Positions 62,341 through 64,000 of a stretch of 64,000 nt of DNA are shown one piece after another. This DNA comes from AP-15 sp963750195. Lineage in GTDB: Bacteria; Pseudomonadota; Alphaproteobacteria; ATCC43930; CGMCC-115725. Both the position numbers and the translations under genes were made by a program. The DNA lies in contig CAVVPS010000010.1 in the NCBI GenBank assembly GCA_963750195.1, positions 62,001-126,000 of the forward strand. Direction: 5' to 3'. The notes under the pieces are model-generated. The model ran no database searches. It saw only the letters and a list, made by a program, of their open reading frames with translations, and was not told where the DNA came from. Numbering within the stretch: the first letter of the stretch is position 1; every line of letters starts with the position of its first letter.

Positions 62341-63312
62341 GTTATGCAGTGTTCCCAGGCGATCGAGTGCGGCGGTGGGCAGCGGTCCCTTATTGGCTGC
62401 GGCGGCAGCGTATTCGAGCTGTTCCAGTGTCGAGTAGCCGACGAGCGCCGTCGAGACCGCGTCGTTGGCGATCGCGAAGCGGACCGCCGCCTCGACCAGA
62501 CTGTCGGCGAACCCCTCACGCACCAGCGGTTCGAGCCGCCGGGCGCGCTCGACATCGATCCGGTAATCGCGGCCCGAGCCGATCGGCTCGACACTGCGCG
62601 AACCCAGCGGATGGCGGTCCTCGACCCCGCTCAGGGCGCCGGCGGCGAGTACGCGGATCGCGATCACGCCCATGTTGGCAGCCCGGGTGTGCACCAAAAG
62701 ATTGTCGAAATCATGCGCCGGATAGCCCGGCGCCACCGTCGTTCCGGCGCTGGGGTTCAGCAGGTTGTAGCTCACCTGAGCGGTGTCGAAGGTGCGGGCA
62801 TCAGCCACCCGGTGAAGCGCCGCGGTGTCGCCGACCGCGGTGATGCCGTAGAAGCGGGTCTTGCCCTGCTCGCGCAGCCGCTCGAAAGCCGGCACGACCT
62901 CACCGAGCACGATCTCAGGCGTCAGGTCAGCATCTCGGCCGTCGAGCATGATGTGGTTGTGCAGTTGGAATAGATCGACATGGTCGAGCTGGAGCCGCTG
63001 CAGACTCGCCTCCAACGAGGCGGTCACGGCTGCCGCGATATTGCGTCGGTCGGCGGCCGGGATGCGCACCTTGGTGCCAAGGTATAACTCGGGTTTCAGG
63101 TTTTGCAGCACGCGGCCGAGATTGCGCTCGGACTCGCCGTTGCCGTACATCGCGGCGGTATCGAAGTAATTGATCCCGAGTTCGAGGGCGCGGGCCACCG
63201 CCCGCTCCTGGTCGGCGGCGTTGCCCTTGATCATCAACCCGCCGACCGCGCCGCAGCCAAAGCCCAGAACCGAAACCTCAAGTCCGGTGCGTCCGAGCGT
63301 CCGTGTTTGCAT
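62317..63312 (-). CDS. Aldo/keto reductase
   Basis: 331 residues. Catalytic Asp and Tyr lie in INYFDTAAMYGNGESE, the Lys in LYLGTKVRI, and the His in FQLHNHIM. The C-terminus GFADSLVEAAVRFAIANDAVSTALVGYSTLEQLEYA matches the NAD(P)H-binding end of this family. Substrate unknown. It is transcribed toward the HExxH gene and lies 43 bases downstream of the leuB stop. Confidence 0.93.
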   Translation of the reverse strand: MQTRTLGRTGLEVSVLGFGCGAVGGLMIKGNAADQERAVARALELGINYFDTAAMYGNGESERNLGRVLQNLKPELYLGTKVRIPAADRRNIAAAVTASLEASLQRLQLDHVDLFQLHNHIMLDGRDADLTPEIVLGEVVPAFERLREQGKTRFYGITAVGDTAALHRVADARTFDTAQVSYNLLNPSAGTTVAPGYPAHDFDNLLVHTRAANMGVIAIRVLAAGALSGVEDRHPLGSRSVEPIGSGRDYRIDVERARRLEPLVREGFADSLVEAAVRFAIANDAVSTALVGYSTLEQLEYAAAAANKGPLPTAALDRLGTLHNSFIGEAR

Positions 63313-63355
63313 GTGTCTTCTCCGTCGTTTCGAGCGCCTCCCGGTCTCTAGAGTT

Positions 63356-64000
63356 TCAGACCGATCTTTCGAGCTCGCGCAGAATTGTGTCGCCCATCAC
63401 CCGGGTCGAGACGCGGGTGGTATTGGGCTGGATAATGTCGTTCGTGCGGACCCCGGCGGCCAGCGCGCGGCGCACTGCGTTTTCGACGAGATCGGCCTCC
63501 TCGCCCAGGTCGAACGAATAGCGCAGCATCATCGCGAAGGAGAGTATGCAAGCCAGCGGGTTCGCCACGTCCTTGCCGGCGATGTCCGGAGCGCTGCCGT
63601 GGACAGGTTCATAAAGCGCCTTACGCCGCCCGGCCGTGTCTGCCGCGCCGAGCGAGGCCGAGGGCAACATGCCGAGCGAGCCGGTCAGCATCGCTGCGCA
63701 ATCCGACAGGATGTCGCCGAACAGATTGCTGGTGACGATGACGTCGAATTGCTTCGGGTTGCGGACCAGCTGCATCGCGCAATTATCGGCGTACATGAAC
63801 GACAGCTGTATCCCCGGATATTCCGTGTCGCACACCCGCTGCGCCACCTCGCGCCACAGCCCGCCCGACTCCATGACGTTGGCCTTGTCGACCTCGCAGA
63901 CCCGGCCCCGGCGCTTTGTCGCCAGCTCGCAAGCGACACGGACGACGCGCTCAATTTCGGCTTCGGAATAAACTTCCGTGTTGATGCCTCGCCGGCTGCC
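63356..64000 (-). CDS. leuB: 3-isopropylmalate dehydrogenase (C-terminal part, partial)
   Basis: The frame runs off the window edge; 214 residues are visible. The first segment reads RGRVCEVDKANVMESGGLWREV, followed by the metal and substrate block FMYADNCAMQLVRNPKQFDVIVTSNLFGDILSDCAAMLTGSLGMLPSASLG and YEPVHGSAPDIAGKDVANPLACILSFAMML. These are LeuB features (leucine biosynthesis, NAD-dependent oxidation of 3-isopropylmalate). The N-terminal part lies beyond 64000. The aldo/keto reductase follows on the same strand. Confidence 0.96.
   Translation of the reverse strand, partial: GSRRGINTEVYSEAEIERVVRVACELATKRRGRVCEVDKANVMESGGLWREVAQRVCDTEYPGIQLSFMYADNCAMQLVRNPKQFDVIVTSNLFGDILSDCAAMLTGSLGMLPSASLGAADTAGRRKALYEPVHGSAPDIAGKDVANPLACILSFAMMLRYSFDLGEEADLVENAVRRALAAGVRTNDIIQPNTTRVSTRVMGDTILRELERSV

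Overview
The window is GC-rich, densely packed chromosomal DNA from an alphaproteobacterium. Four things point there: a divK-pleD pair, an EipB (DUF1849) envelope protein, a DinB with an N-terminal zinc ribbon, and an alr-radA-cvpA-purF-SDR gene string. A minCDE operon is also present. I see no phage, plasmid, transposase or CRISPR content. Family-level placement is not possible from sequence alone; Rhodospirillales-like or Hyphomicrobiales-like lineages fit.

Layout. 0-9 kb holds metabolic genes: a MetE-core methyltransferase, a BNR-repeat protein, a VOC protein, a PanE-like reductase, purC, a Gly/Trp-rich secreted protein, a thioesterase, a SRAP protein and a GMC oxidoreductase. 8.6-16 kb has glgP, the divK-pleD signalling pair, and a ROK kinase overlapping dinB. 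15.9-22 kb has aspS-eipB diverging from a TPR protein-bamB-der operon. 22.5-24.2 kb holds small secreted or glycine-rich proteins. 24.2-31.9 kb is one long minus-strand operon: alr-mlaE-mlaF-radA-cvpA-purF-DUF2127-SDR. 32-37 kb has an orphan molybdenum hydroxylase large subunit and an unusual protease/membrane-protein pair. 37.5-39.5 kb is minCDE. Near 40.5 kb is a tRNA-Leu(UAA) split by a group I intron. 41.6-48.4 kb has map and the heat-shock genes hrcA-grpE-dnaK-dnaJ, followed by glnD. 51-56 kb has an SDR/hydrolase pair, an Hsp20 and lon. 56-64 kb has a 35-residue basic protein, an amidase with two tandem 2-hydroxyacid dehydrogenases, an ECF sigma/membrane-partner pair, an HExxH protein, an aldo/keto reductase and the 3' part of leuB.

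The most interesting biology is the tRNA-Leu(UAA) group I intron. It sits after U34, the site used by cyanobacterial and plastid introns, and has recognisable P, Q, R and S core elements. Next is a trypsin-like protease carrying two copies of an unrecognised Cys-pair domain, translationally overlapped with a small membrane protein.

A strong technical signal runs through the window. At least ten single-base length changes, nearly all one extra base and mostly in short homopolymers, break genes whose coding sense resumes in the next frame: the BNR protein, the Gly-rich protein, alr, the molybdenum hydroxylase, lon (five times) and one hydroxyacid dehydrogenase. The tRNA T-loop is also one base too long. 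For each broken gene, undoing the changes gives a length divisible by three and a normal family size. This looks like consensus indel error more than real pseudogenes, so the broken genes should be treated as probably intact until checked.
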